NCBI RefSeq assembly: GCF_018402035.1
Contig: NZ_JAGYJN010000001.1
Location: 62,001-126,000, forward strand
Direction: 5' to 3'
Length of the DNA stretch: 64,000 nt
Source of the DNA: Roseicyclus sp.
GTDB taxonomy: Bacteria > Pseudomonadota > Alphaproteobacteria > Rhodobacterales > Rhodobacteraceae
The position numbers were made by a program, and so were the translations under genes. Each line of letters opens with the position of its first letter. Position 1 is the stretch's first letter. This document shows, one piece after another, positions 26,393 through 35,678 of this stretch. The notes beneath the pieces were generated by a model. The model saw nothing but the letters and a program-made list of their open reading frames with translations, was not told the origin of the DNA and made no database searches.

Positions 26393-27306
26393 TGCTCCTT
26401 CAGGCCCGAGGCGCGGTGTAGTTGCCAATCGACGACGAAGTTTACCGCCACGGTGAGCAGCGCGATGCATCCCGCGGGAAGGAGCGGCGTGACATCGCCA
26501 AAGGTGATGAGCGTCGCATTGTCCTTGACCATGCTGCCCCAATCCGCCGTTGGCGGCTGGATGCCCAGCCCAAGGAATGAGAGCGAGGAGATTGCCAAGA
26601 AGACAAAGCAAAACCTGAGCCCGAACTCGGCCACCAAGGGCGCCATGGCGTTTGGCAAGATCTCGCGCCGGATCAAGAACCATGAGCCTTCGCCGCGCAG
26701 CTTCGCGGCTTCGATATAGTCCATCACCACGATCCCTTGGGCCACGGCGCGCGCAAGGCGAAAGACGCGCGTGGCGTCAACGGCGGCGATGACCAAGATC
26801 AGCGTCAGAACCGAGGTGCCAAAGATCGTGAGCAGCAAAAGCGAAAAGATCAGCGCGGGGATCGCCATCAACGCATCGACGAAACGCGACAGCGCTTGGT
26901 CAAGCCAGCCCCCCACAAGAGCCGCCCAAAGCCCAAGGATGGCCCCCACCACAAAGGCCAGCGCCGTGGTGGCAAAGGCGATGCCCACGGTGTTGCGCGC
27001 CCCATAAATGAGCCGCGACAGCATATCGCGCCCGATCCGGTCGGTGCCCAGCGGATGCGCGGCGGACCATGCCTGAAACTGCCCACCTACGATCTCGCGC
27101 TCGGGGAAGGGGGCAAGGATAGGGGCGGCAATCGCAACAAAGGTATAGATCGCGATGACCAAAAGGCCGAAACTGGCGGTCAGCGGAATATCATGGGCAA
27201 GGCTGCGCGCCTGACCCGAGAATGTGGCCCGCGCGCCCGTACGCAGCGCCCAAGCGATCGCAAAAAGTGCGGCAAGCCCAAAGATGACAGAGGCGGCGAA
27301 TCCCAT
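26389..27306 (-). CDS. ABC transporter permease, DppC/OppC type
   Basis: 305-residue inner-membrane protein with an N-terminal hydrophobic helix, a periplasmic loop (HPLGTDRIGRDMLSR, the OppC signature), and five further helices with the ATPase-coupling EAAKLRGEG segment. It pairs with the downstream ATPase (ATGA overlap) and with the DppB-type permease 4 bases upstream. Confidence 0.92.
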   Translation of the reverse strand: MGFAASVIFGLAALFAIAWALRTGARATFSGQARSLAHDIPLTASFGLLVIAIYTFVAIAAPILAPFPEREIVGGQFQAWSAAHPLGTDRIGRDMLSRLIYGARNTVGIAFATTALAFVVGAILGLWAALVGGWLDQALSRFVDALMAIPALIFSLLLLTIFGTSVLTLILVIAAVDATRVFRLARAVAQGIVVMDYIEAAKLRGEGSWFLIRREILPNAMAPLVAEFGLRFCFVFLAISSLSFLGLGIQPPTADWGSMVKDNATLITFGDVTPLLPAGCIALLTVAVNFVVDWQLHRASGLKEQ

Positions 27307-27310
27307 GGCG

Positions 27311-28246
27311 CTACCTCCGATGCATTAGGCGGGGGTTGGTGATGGTCGAAAGCACATCCGCCAACAGGTTCAGCGCCACATAGGCCGCAGCAAAAATCAG
27401 CGCCACGGCTTGGACAACCGCGATGTCGCGGTTCGACACGGCATCGACCATCAACTGCCCAAGGCCGGGATAGACAAAGACCACCTCAACCACCACGACG
27501 CCGGTGATGAGATAGGCAAGGTTCAGCGCGATGACGTTGATGATCGGCGCCAGCGCATTGGGCAGCGCATGGCGCAGCACGATGCGCAAGGGCGACATGC
27601 CCTTTAGCCGCGCCATCTCGATATAGGGGCTGGCCATCAGGTTGATGATCGCGGCGCGCGTCATGCGCATCATATGTGCCGTGACGACCAGCATCAGCGT
27701 CAGCGCCGGCAGAAAGGTCATGTAGACCCTGTCGCCAAAGGTGGTGGTCGGGTTGATCCGCACCATCGAGGGGAAAAGCCCGGTCTGTGCCAGCCACAAC
27801 ACAAGAATATAGGCGACAAAGAATTCAGGGAATGAAATCGCGGTCAGCGCACCGGCATTGGCCATGCGGTCAAAGATCGAATTGCGCCAAAGGGCCGCCA
27901 AAATGCCAAGGATCAGCGAGATCGGCACCGACAGGGCAGCTGCGTAAAGCGCAAGGAAAACGGTATTTCCAAGCCGCGCGCCGATCAGCTCGGAAATCGG
28001 GCGGCCATTGGCCAGCGACACGCCAAAATCACCCGTCAGCGCGCCGGTCAGCCAGTTCCAATAGCGCACAGGCGCAGGGTCATTCAGCCCCAGTTGTTCG
28101 CGCAGTGCCGCCAGCGTTTCAGGCGTGGCCGACTGGCCCAAAAGCTCGTTGGCCAAATCGCCGGGCAATAATTCGGTGGCACCGAAAATGACCAAAGAGA
28201 CGATGAAAAGTAGTCCGACCCCCAGCGCGATGCGCAAGGCGATCAT
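27311..28246 (-). CDS. ABC transporter permease, DppB/OppB type
   Basis: 311-residue permease with an N-terminal helix (IALRIALGVGLLFIVSLVIF), the ELLPGDLANELLG/LREQLGLNDP region typical of DppB and five more helices, with coupling helix EMARLKGMS. ATG 28246 starts the usual MIALRI-type N-terminus; an in-frame TTG 66 bases further upstream is less likely. No strong ribosome site is visible at either start, so the exact N-terminus is uncertain. Confidence 0.88.
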   Translation of the reverse strand: MIALRIALGVGLLFIVSLVIFGATELLPGDLANELLGQSATPETLAALREQLGLNDPAPVRYWNWLTGALTGDFGVSLANGRPISELIGARLGNTVFLALYAAALSVPISLILGILAALWRNSIFDRMANAGALTAISFPEFFVAYILVLWLAQTGLFPSMVRINPTTTFGDRVYMTFLPALTLMLVVTAHMMRMTRAAIINLMASPYIEMARLKGMSPLRIVLRHALPNALAPIINVIALNLAYLITGVVVVEVVFVYPGLGQLMVDAVSNRDIAVVQAVALIFAAAYVALNLLADVLSTITNPRLMHRR

Positions 28247-28336
28247 CCGAATGACACTAGACAGTGACCCGTCCTCCCCGGTTGAACGGATGCGATGAGG
28301 CCCCCGGCGCAAGCAGCGCCAGGGGCCGAAGCGGGA

Positions 28337-29917
28337 TCAGGCCATCGACCAACGCTCGACGCAGCGGAAGCCGTCGAAGTTCCAATTGGCCGAGATCTGC
28401 TCGGGCGTGGCGATCTTGTTGGCCACGGCCATCACGTAGTTGTTGTACATCGGGATGATGGTCGAGCCCTCAAAGGACACAAGCTGCTGCATCTCGTGAT
28501 ACATCTCGCGGCGCAGATCCTCATTCACCTCAGAGCGGGCGGTGACGAGCAACTCGTTGAAGCGATCATTGCTCCAGAAGCTTTCGTTCCAATCCGCACC
28601 CGCGGCATAGGCCGTGGTGAACATGTGATCCTCGACCGCGCGACCGCCCCAATAGGTGGCACAGAACGGCGTATTGCCATTGGGGTTCAGCCAGACATTC
28701 GACCAGTAGCCATCGTTTGGCACACGATCCACGGACATGTTGATGCCCGCTGCACGCGCTGTTTCCGAGAACATCGCGCCCGCATCGACCGCACCCGAGA
28801 AGGCCGCATCAGCCACCGAGATGGTGACATCAAGGCTCGAAAGCCCGGCCTGCTGCAGGTAGTAGCGCGCCTTGTCGGGATCATAGGTCTTGGCTTCCAT
28901 TTCCGCATGGAAATAGCGGTTCGCCGGGCCGATCGGGTTGTCGTTGGCCACCGCACCATGACCGCCCAAGATCACATCGACCATCGCCTGACGGTCGAGC
29001 GCGTATTTCAGCGCAAGGCGGACATTGTTGTCGCTATAGGGCGCTTGGCGGCTGTCCATCGGAAAGCCGTAATGCGCATTGCCGGGGATCGACAGGATGC
29101 GCGCCACACCACGGCTTTCGAGCATGCCGATGGTGGCGGGATCGACCTGGTCGATCAGGTCGACCTCGCCGGTGATCAGCGCGTTCAGACGCGCCGCCGG
29201 GTCAAGGATCGAGACCAGTTCGATGCGGTCAAACCATGCGCGGTCCGATTTCCAGTAGTTGGGGTTGCGGTTCAGCGTGGCCTGCACGCCATGCTCGTAG
29301 CTTTCGACGATATAGCCGCCGCAGCCATCGGTGGTGTTGGCATCCACCTTGCCATCGGCCGAAGGAAGGACCGGGACATGGTAATCGGTCATCAGATAGG
29401 GAAGGTCGCCATTGGGCGCTTCCAGCGTGACCACCACGTTGTTGCCATCGGCGCGCACATCGGTGATCGCCGCCAAGAGCGGTTTGACGACCGAGGTCGA
29501 ATCATCGCCGCGGTGATGGTTGATCGAGGCGACCACATCGGCCGCTGTCACGGGCTTGCCGGAGTGGAAGCTGACGCCCTGACGGATGGGGAAAACCCAT
29601 GTCTGGCCATCGCTGCTCGACCAGCTTTCCGCAATCTCGGGGACCAGCTGCCCATCGGCACCAACCTCGATCAGGTAGTTGTGGCGCGCAGAGCCGAAGG
29701 TCTGCACATACAGATGTTCCCACAGGCCCGGATCAAGGCTGTCGGTGGTCGAGCCATGGCCGATCCCGATGCGGAAGGTGCCGCCGCGTGTCTGAGCGGC
29801 CGCGCTTGTGGTGGTATGGGGCAGGATCAAGCCTGCCGCGCCGATGGCAGCGGCACCTTTCAGCACGCCACGACGGCTTGGGGCAAATGTTTTGCCCGTC
29901 ATGTCGAAATTGTTCAT
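28337..29917 (-). CDS. ABC transporter substrate-binding protein, SBP_bac_5 (peptide/opine type), Tat-exported
   Basis: 526 residues of the family-5 solute-binding proteins. The N-terminus has a twin-arginine motif SRRGVLK (14-20) followed by a hydrophobic stretch and an AxA-type end near residue 41, so it should leave folded through Tat. ATG 29917 follows GGGAG by 8 bases; the longer frame adds no signal. It is first in the minus-strand transporter operon. The ligand is unknown; because the operon ends against the carnitine genes, carnitine or a related compound, or a peptide, is possible. Confidence 0.92.
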   Translation of the reverse strand: MNNFDMTGKTFAPSRRGVLKGAAAIGAAGLILPHTTTSAAAQTRGGTFRIGIGHGSTTDSLDPGLWEHLYVQTFGSARHNYLIEVGADGQLVPEIAESWSSSDGQTWVFPIRQGVSFHSGKPVTAADVVASINHHRGDDSTSVVKPLLAAITDVRADGNNVVVTLEAPNGDLPYLMTDYHVPVLPSADGKVDANTTDGCGGYIVESYEHGVQATLNRNPNYWKSDRAWFDRIELVSILDPAARLNALITGEVDLIDQVDPATIGMLESRGVARILSIPGNAHYGFPMDSRQAPYSDNNVRLALKYALDRQAMVDVILGGHGAVANDNPIGPANRYFHAEMEAKTYDPDKARYYLQQAGLSSLDVTISVADAAFSGAVDAGAMFSETARAAGINMSVDRVPNDGYWSNVWLNPNGNTPFCATYWGGRAVEDHMFTTAYAAGADWNESFWSNDRFNELLVTARSEVNEDLRREMYHEMQQLVSFEGSTIIPMYNNYVMAVANKIATPEQISANWNFDGFRCVERWSMA

Positions 29918-30340
29918 CAGTCGACTCCCTTTGGTCCATGCCACATGTTGTTTCATGCGGCTTTCATATTGCGCGGGCGATGGGGGCGCCGGTTCCTGCC
30001 CGCATCCGCCGTGTGTGTCTGAGCGCAGCGCTTGATCACGCCGACTCTGGTTTTATCATACTGACCCGTAAGCCTACGCCTTGTCACCATCTTCGTTCTC
30101 GCAACGGCAAAGTGACAATGGCTGATGATAAACGCATAACAAAAAATTCTTCGCGATGATGACGAAAATATTCGCAGGTGCGCGAAATTTTTTCTTATGG
30201 CCGCCTTGGCTGGGCTGATCGTGATCAAAGCCGTTAAAAGCCGCTTCATTGACCGGAAAAGAATGGCTTAGGCGGCCGCATATCCTTGAACACGCGGGTG
30301 AATCGTTTAGCGTGAACGCCACACATGGGAGGTGTGGATC
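29918..30340. promoter_or_regulatory. 423-bp divergent intergenic region (SBP / aldehyde dehydrogenase)
   Basis: No convincing gene. It carries a perfect 7-bp inverted repeat, TTGTCAC (30081-30087) and GTGACAA (30112-30118), separated by 24 bp, and an AT-rich imperfect hairpin formed by 30141-30155 and 30181-30193 (AAAAAATTC...TTCGCG against CGCGAAATTTTTT, two unpaired bases). Both are centrally placed between the two start codons and could serve either promoter. The GC content drops sharply between 30110 and 30200. Confidence 0.45.
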
Positions 30341-31804
30341 ATGACAATGATGATGCGCGACGGGGCCGGGCTGAAGGCGCCGGAAATGATCTTTGTCGAT
30401 GGTGCATGGGTTGCGCCCACTTCGGGGCGGATGATCGATGTGATCTCGCCCATGACCGAGGAAAAACTACTCTCTTACCCCGAAGCAGGCACCGCCGATA
30501 TCGACCGCGCGGTGGCCGCAGCGCGCGCCGCCTTCGATCATGGCCCGTGGCCGCGCATGGCGCCCGCCGAGCGGGGCGCCTATCTCAAGCGGATCGCCAG
30601 CCTGATCGAGGGGCGGCTGGACGACATCGCGTGGGCTTGGACCAAGCAGGTGGGCGCGCCAATCAGCCTAACTAAGAAGCTGGTGGGGCAGAACGCGACG
30701 CTGTTTCGCTATTACGGCGAATTGATCGAAACCTACCCCTTCCGCGATGACCGCACGCGCGACGATGGCGGGGCCGTGCGCATCCTGCGCGAGCCTGTGG
30801 GGGTTTGCGCCGCCATCTCGCCGTGGAACGCGCCGATGGTTTTGCTCAGCTACAAGATCGCGGCGGGCTTGGCGGCGGGCTGCACCATGGTGGCCAAGCC
30901 CAGCCCCGAAACCCCGCTCGAGGCCTATATCATGGCCGAATGTATCGAGGCCGCTGGCCTGCCAAAGGGCGTATTCAACCTTGTGCCCGCAGGACGCGAA
31001 GGGGGCGATCACTTGATCCGCCATCCCGGTATCGACAAGGTGGCCTTTACCGGCTCGACCGAGGTGGGCAAGCATATCATGCGCGTCTGTGCCGACCGGC
31101 TGGCGCGGGTGTCGCTGGAATTGGGCGGCAAATCGGCCGCCGTGCTTTTGCCCGATGCCGATTTCGCGCGCGCCATGCCCAGCCTGATGACCTATTCCAT
31201 GCCGATCACGGGTCAGGTCTGTTTCTCGCTCACGCGGCTTTTGGTGCCCAATGCCCGCAAGGCCGAGTTTCTGGATATGTTCTTGTCGGGGGTGCGTGGG
31301 CTGAAACTGGGCGATCCGTCTGATCCGGCAACACAGATGGGCCCACTTGCCATGGCGCGTCAGCGCGAGCGGGTCGAGGGCTATATCGCCGCCGGGCGCG
31401 CAGGTGGGGCGACGGTCGCTTGTGGCGGTGGGCGGCCACGCGGGCTTGATCGTGGGTTCTTCGTTGAGCCGACTGTGCTGACCGATGTAACGCCGGATAT
31501 GAAGGTGGCCCAAGAAGAGATCTTTGGCCCCGTCGTCTCGGTCATCGGCTATGACGATGAAAACGATGCCGCAGCCAAGGCGAATGCCACGGTCTTTGGC
31601 CTGAACGGCGCGGTCTATAGCCAAGATGTCGAGCGCGCCTATGCCTTTGCCAAGCGGATGCGCACCGGCGGGCTGACCATCAACGGGTTGATCGTCGATC
31701 CCAAGCACCCCTTCGGCGGCTATCGCCAATCGGGCATGGGCCGTGAAGGCGGGCCAGAGGGTCTGGACAATTACCTTGAGGTCAAGACGATCCACATTGC
31801 CTGA
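30341..31804 (+). CDS. Aldehyde dehydrogenase (NAD+)
   Basis: 487-residue ALDH: PWNAP (161-165), FTGST (236-240), Glu260 in LELGGKS and nucleophile Cys294 in GQVCFS. ATG 30341 has GGGAGG 8 bases upstream; the longer frame begins inside that site. It is monocistronic, divergent from the peptide-type transporter, and closed by a strong terminator at 31825-31852. Proximity to the carnitine genes makes 4-trimethylaminobutyraldehyde a possible substrate (it would yield gamma-butyrobetaine), but the sequence alone does not show it. Confidence 0.9.
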   Translation: MTMMMRDGAGLKAPEMIFVDGAWVAPTSGRMIDVISPMTEEKLLSYPEAGTADIDRAVAAARAAFDHGPWPRMAPAERGAYLKRIASLIEGRLDDIAWAWTKQVGAPISLTKKLVGQNATLFRYYGELIETYPFRDDRTRDDGGAVRILREPVGVCAAISPWNAPMVLLSYKIAAGLAAGCTMVAKPSPETPLEAYIMAECIEAAGLPKGVFNLVPAGREGGDHLIRHPGIDKVAFTGSTEVGKHIMRVCADRLARVSLELGGKSAAVLLPDADFARAMPSLMTYSMPITGQVCFSLTRLLVPNARKAEFLDMFLSGVRGLKLGDPSDPATQMGPLAMARQRERVEGYIAAGRAGGATVACGGGRPRGLDRGFFVEPTVLTDVTPDMKVAQEEIFGPVVSVIGYDDENDAAAKANATVFGLNGAVYSQDVERAYAFAKRMRTGGLTINGLIVDPKHPFGGYRQSGMGREGGPEGLDNYLEVKTIHIA

Positions 31805-31824
31805 CCGCCAAATCCCGAAACGAT

Positions 31825-31852
31825 AAAGGGGAGGCGCAAGCCTCCCCTTTTT
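31825..31852 (+). terminator. Rho-independent terminator after aldehyde dehydrogenase (bidirectional)
   Basis: An 11-bp perfect stem, AAAGGGGAGGC pairing with GCCTCCCCTTT, closes a GCAA tetraloop and continues into TT. The A/T ends let it work for both the plus-strand ALDH and the convergent flotillin gene. Confidence 0.9.
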
Positions 31853-31871
31853 CCTGTCATGCGTGAATGGA

Positions 31872-33422
31872 TCACTCGTCGCGGCGGCGGCGGCGATCCT
31901 TGCGGTCCATGGTGCCATCGCGGATTTCGTCGCCGATCTGGTCCAGTACACGGTGCAGGTTCGGCGCATGAACCGCCTGTTCCAGCACGGAATCGAGCGC
32001 CTGCAAGATCGCGCCGCGCGAGCCCTCGACGCTGCCCACTTGCGTGATGTCGATCTTGCCGATCTTTTCCATGGGCTTGACCATCTCGGCCACGATCTTG
32101 GGCATCGATTCAAGCCGGGCCAATTCCACCTCATGGGCCAATGTCGCCTCAGAGCGGGTGTTTTGCGCCGCGATATGGGCCGCCATCGCGGTGGTCTCGG
32201 CCGTGCGTGCGGCCAGCATCGCCTCGGCGTCGAATTTCGCGGTCTCAACCCGGTCCTTGGCCACCTTGCGCGCGGTCTCGGCTGCGATCTCGGCGCGGCG
32301 TGCTGTTGCGGCGGCCTCGCTTTCGGCGGCGATCCTGGCCAGATCGCGCTTGCGCTCGGCCTCGGCGCCAGCGCGCGCGCTTTCGATGGCCTCATGCGCG
32401 CGAACCGCTTCGGCACGCGCCAGATCGGCCTCGGCCTGTGCGCGGCTTTCCTCTTGGCTTTTGGCCAGCACTTGCACGCTGCGATCTTGTTCGGCCATTT
32501 CCAGCGTCTTGGCGCGCAGGATCTCGGCCTCGCGGATCGCCTGTTCCCGGGCGATATCAGCGGCTTGGATCTCGCGTTCCATATGGATGCGGGCCTCGGC
32601 TGCGGCGCGTTCGGCCTCGGCCTTGGCGCGGGCGATCTCGGCCAGTTGTGCCGACATCAGCGCTTCGACCTGCTGAGCCTGTGCAATCTCGGCGCGGCGT
32701 TCTTCCAGATCGATTTCCATCTTGCGGCGCGCGGCCTCCATCGCGGCGCGGCGCACGCTGACTTGGGTTTCCCCTTCGATCTCGGCGCGCTCGCGCTTGG
32801 ACAGCGCGATGACCTCGGCCAGCTTGCGCAGACCCACGGCGTTGAAGGCGTTGTTTTCATCCAGTGCCGAAAACGGCGTCTGGTCCAGCGCTGTCAGCGA
32901 CACGCTATCAAGCGACAGCCCATAGCGCTCCACAACGGGCGACAGGGCCGTGCGGATCTCGGCCACGAATTCGGCGCGGTTCTCATGCAATTCATCCATG
33001 CTGTGGCGGGCTGCGACCGCGCGCAGGGCATCGACGAACATCCCCTCGATCAACAGGCGCAAATCCTCGGGCTGAAAGCTGCGCTTGCCCAGCGATTGCG
33101 CCGCACGGGTGACGGATGCAGCGGTGGGCGGAACCGACAGATAGAACTCCGCCCCCACATCGACGCGCAGCTTGTCACGCGTGATCAGCGATTGATCGGC
33201 GGCGCGCCGCACCTCAAGCCGCATGGTCTGCATATTGACGCGCGCCACCTCGTGAAACCACGGCAGCGCGATAAAGCCACCATCGATGGCGACGCGCCGC
33301 CCGCCGATGCCGGTGCGCACAAGGCTGACCGCGTTCGAGCTACGCTGGTAGAAGCTCGCGGCCAAGACCACGAGGATCGCCAGAATGACGATCAGCGCGA
33401 TTGTCCAGAAGATGGTATTCAT
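31872..33422 (-). CDS. Flotillin/SPFH-domain membrane protein
   Basis: 516 residues: one N-terminal transmembrane helix (about 5-25), an SPFH/band-7 domain (about 30-210) and a long Ala/Glu/Arg-rich coiled coil (about 230-440) ending in a short flotillin tail. Flotillins oligomerise into membrane microdomain scaffolds. It lacks the NfeD/YuaF-type partner usually found next to it. It is the last gene of a minus-strand run after the ABC transporter, ALDH and SDR, 21 bases from the SDR, and shares the bidirectional terminator. The strong A/E/R bias explains the long antisense frames here. Confidence 0.9.
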   Translation of the reverse strand: MNTIFWTIALIVILAILVVLAASFYQRSSNAVSLVRTGIGGRRVAIDGGFIALPWFHEVARVNMQTMRLEVRRAADQSLITRDKLRVDVGAEFYLSVPPTAASVTRAAQSLGKRSFQPEDLRLLIEGMFVDALRAVAARHSMDELHENRAEFVAEIRTALSPVVERYGLSLDSVSLTALDQTPFSALDENNAFNAVGLRKLAEVIALSKRERAEIEGETQVSVRRAAMEAARRKMEIDLEERRAEIAQAQQVEALMSAQLAEIARAKAEAERAAAEARIHMEREIQAADIAREQAIREAEILRAKTLEMAEQDRSVQVLAKSQEESRAQAEADLARAEAVRAHEAIESARAGAEAERKRDLARIAAESEAAATARRAEIAAETARKVAKDRVETAKFDAEAMLAARTAETTAMAAHIAAQNTRSEATLAHEVELARLESMPKIVAEMVKPMEKIGKIDITQVGSVEGSRGAILQALDSVLEQAVHAPNLHRVLDQIGDEIRDGTMDRKDRRRRRDE

Positions 33423-33443
33423 CGCAGGTTCCTTTCCCGGTGC

Positions 33444-34214
33444 TCACAGCCCCTCAAGGCTTGTTTGGGTCTCGGCAGATAGGCCGCCATCGGCGGCAAG
33501 CGCTGCCCCGGTGATACCGGCGGCAAGCGCGGAGAGTAGAAATACGGCCGTCTGGGCCGCCTGTGTCTGGCCCATGCCCGCATCAAGCCCGCGCGCAGCA
33601 CTGATGCGGCCGGGCAGGCTGCCATCGGGGCTGGCGGCGACAAGGCACGCGGTGCGTGGGCCAAGCGGTCCCCAAGCATTGGCGTGCTTCATGGCCCAAG
33701 CCTCCATCGCCCATGCGGTCAGCTTGGGCACCAAATGGGGTTCGGCGATCAAACCCCAGCGCTGGCCAAAGCCCAAAGCCGTCTCGGGGCGCAGCGCAAG
33801 GGCCGCGCGGATCAGCGCAAGATGCTGGGCGCGCGCGGGGTCGAACGCCGCCCCTTGCGTGATGATCGCGGCCCCCTGCGCCATGCGCGGCGCCATCTGT
33901 TCCGCTAGGCGTTTTGGTCCCATCACGCCACGCATCAGCGCCAGATCGGGGGCGTCAGATGCATCATGGGCGGGAAACAGGCAAAGCCCATCCAACCCCT
34001 CGGGCAAGGCGGCAGCCAGCCGGTCAATGGCCCCCAGATCGCTGGGGTCGAGATGGTAGAACTCGGCCACATGATCAAAGCCCGTGACCGCGTCGATGCC
34101 GATGAGCTCGGCCCCGGCCTCGGTCGCGGCCCGTGCGACCGCCAGCCCAAGCCCACGCGCCGATCCAAGGATCGCGACGCGTTTACCGGGCAAAAGGGCG
34201 GGCATTGCTTGCAT
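33444..34214 (-). CDS. SDR-like protein with degenerate active site
   Basis: 256 residues with the nucleotide motif GSARGLG and an SDR-like C-terminal GAALAADGG, so the fold is SDR. The catalytic YxxxK is not seen: the aligned position reads HLVPK, with His in place of Tyr, and no clear catalytic Ser precedes it. It may be a non-catalytic or specialised relative. ATG 34214 overlaps the aldehyde-dehydrogenase stop (ATGA), so it is translated with that enzyme. Function unassigned. Confidence 0.7.
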   Translation of the reverse strand: MQAMPALLPGKRVAILGSARGLGLAVARAATEAGAELIGIDAVTGFDHVAEFYHLDPSDLGAIDRLAAALPEGLDGLCLFPAHDASDAPDLALMRGVMGPKRLAEQMAPRMAQGAAIITQGAAFDPARAQHLALIRAALALRPETALGFGQRWGLIAEPHLVPKLTAWAMEAWAMKHANAWGPLGPRTACLVAASPDGSLPGRISAARGLDAGMGQTQAAQTAVFLLSALAAGITGAALAADGGLSAETQTSLEGL

Positions 34215-35677
34215 CAAAACACCGGCGGATAGGGGCGACCGCCCCGGTCTAGCGTGATCCAGCGGGTCTCGGTGAAGGTCTCGATCGACCAGCGCCCACC
34301 GTGCCGCCCAAGCCCCGAGGCCTTGGAGCCGCCGAAAGGCACATGGGGTTCGTCATTCACGGATGAGCAATTGACATGGCACATGCCGGTTTCAAGCCGC
34401 CGCGCGATATCCAGCGCGCGCGCCTCGTTCGCGGTGAATACCCCCGCCGACAGCCCATATTCTGTGTCGTTGTTGATCGCGATGGCCTCCTCGTCGGTGG
34501 CAAAGGGGATCACGGGAACCACGGGGCCAAAGGTCTCGTCGCGGTAGACCAGCATATCGGGGGTGACATCGGCCAGAATGGTGGGTTCCACAAAGCGGCC
34601 ATTGATGCCGCCGCCCACGATGACGCGCGCGCCCTTGGCGATGGCATCATCTAGCTGGGCTTTCACGCGCGCCACTTGGCGGTCGTTGATCAAGGGGCCG
34701 ATCACGTTGGATTTATCAGCCGTGTCGCCCACTTTCAGCCGGGCCGCGCGTTCCGCGAAACGGGCAAGAAACTCGGTATAGATGCTTTGATGGACCAGCA
34801 CCTTTTCCACGCTCATGCAAATCTGGCCTTGGTGCATGAAACTCCCGAAATTGGCGGCTTGGGTGGCGCGCTCCATCTCGGCGTCCTCGAGGATGATCAG
34901 GCTGTCCTTGCCGCCCAGTTCCACGCAGGCCTTTTTCAGATGCGCCCCGGCCTTGGCCGCGATCGACCGGCCCACGGGGGTCGATCCGGTGAACGAGATG
35001 CCCTTCACATAGGGATGCTCGATCATCTCGTCGCCCATCGCGGCCACATTCTCGCGCGAGCAGGTGATGACGTTGAACACGCCCGGCGGAAAGCCCGCCT
35101 CGTGCAGGATTTCCGCGAAATACAGCCCGCCGCTATAGGGCGTATCCTCGGACGGCTTCAGCACGATGGTATTGCCTGCGGCGAGTGCAAAGGCAAAGCC
35201 GCGCGAGGTCAAGATGCCTTGGAAGTTCCACGGGCTGATGACCGAGATCACGCCCATCGGATAGCGCACGGCGGTCGAGAATTTCCCGTATTCCGAGGGC
35301 AGGATTTCACCAAGGTTGTGGTAGCAGGCAGCAGCGGCCGAGCGGAACACCTCGGCCACATAATGGGCCTCGAACGCGCCCTTGCCGACCCATCCGCCAC
35401 CCTCGGCCTGTGCGGCGGCGATGTAATCGGGGGTGCGGCGTTCCCAGATATCGGCGGCTTTCAAAAGCAGATGCGCGCGCTGGGTATATTTCATCGCGGC
35501 CCAAGCTTTGAACGCGCCATGCGCGGCTTCAATCGCCATACGGGCTTCGGGGCGGGCACCATCGGGGGCTTCGGCATAAAGCGCGCCGGTTGAGGGGTTG
35601 ATATCGGCAAAGCTGCGCGCGGTCTGGACCCATTGGCCACCGATATACATGCCGCGAATGGTTTGGGTCTGGGTCAT
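34214..35677 (-). CDS. Aldehyde dehydrogenase, vanillin/benzaldehyde-dehydrogenase-like
   Basis: 487-residue ALDH with PWNFQG (149-154), FTGST (229-233), Glu253 in VELGGKD and Cys287 in GQICMS. The QGILTSRG and HQGQICMS stretches are typical of the vanillin/benzaldehyde dehydrogenase group. ATG 35677 is one base after the LivF-like stop; the longer frame reads the C-terminal extension of that gene out of frame. Its place behind a Liv-type importer suggests the imported compound is broken down through an aldehyde, possibly aromatic. Confidence 0.88.
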   Translation of the reverse strand: MTQTQTIRGMYIGGQWVQTARSFADINPSTGALYAEAPDGARPEARMAIEAAHGAFKAWAAMKYTQRAHLLLKAADIWERRTPDYIAAAQAEGGGWVGKGAFEAHYVAEVFRSAAAACYHNLGEILPSEYGKFSTAVRYPMGVISVISPWNFQGILTSRGFAFALAAGNTIVLKPSEDTPYSGGLYFAEILHEAGFPPGVFNVITCSRENVAAMGDEMIEHPYVKGISFTGSTPVGRSIAAKAGAHLKKACVELGGKDSLIILEDAEMERATQAANFGSFMHQGQICMSVEKVLVHQSIYTEFLARFAERAARLKVGDTADKSNVIGPLINDRQVARVKAQLDDAIAKGARVIVGGGINGRFVEPTILADVTPDMLVYRDETFGPVVPVIPFATDEEAIAINNDTEYGLSAGVFTANEARALDIARRLETGMCHVNCSSVNDEPHVPFGGSKASGLGRHGGRWSIETFTETRWITLDRGGRPYPPVF

Positions 35678-35678
35678 C

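Noticed and set aside
24764..26683. Longer N-terminus for the double ABC ATPase
   Set aside because: The extra 97 codons overlap the upstream permease gene out of frame; ATG 26392 has the ATGA coupling.
30668..33482. Long open frames on both strands around the aldehyde dehydrogenase and flotillin (582, 539 codons and others)
   Set aside because: The Ala/Glu/Arg-rich coiled coil of the flotillin keeps the other frames open. None has recognisable motifs and one reads through a strong terminator.
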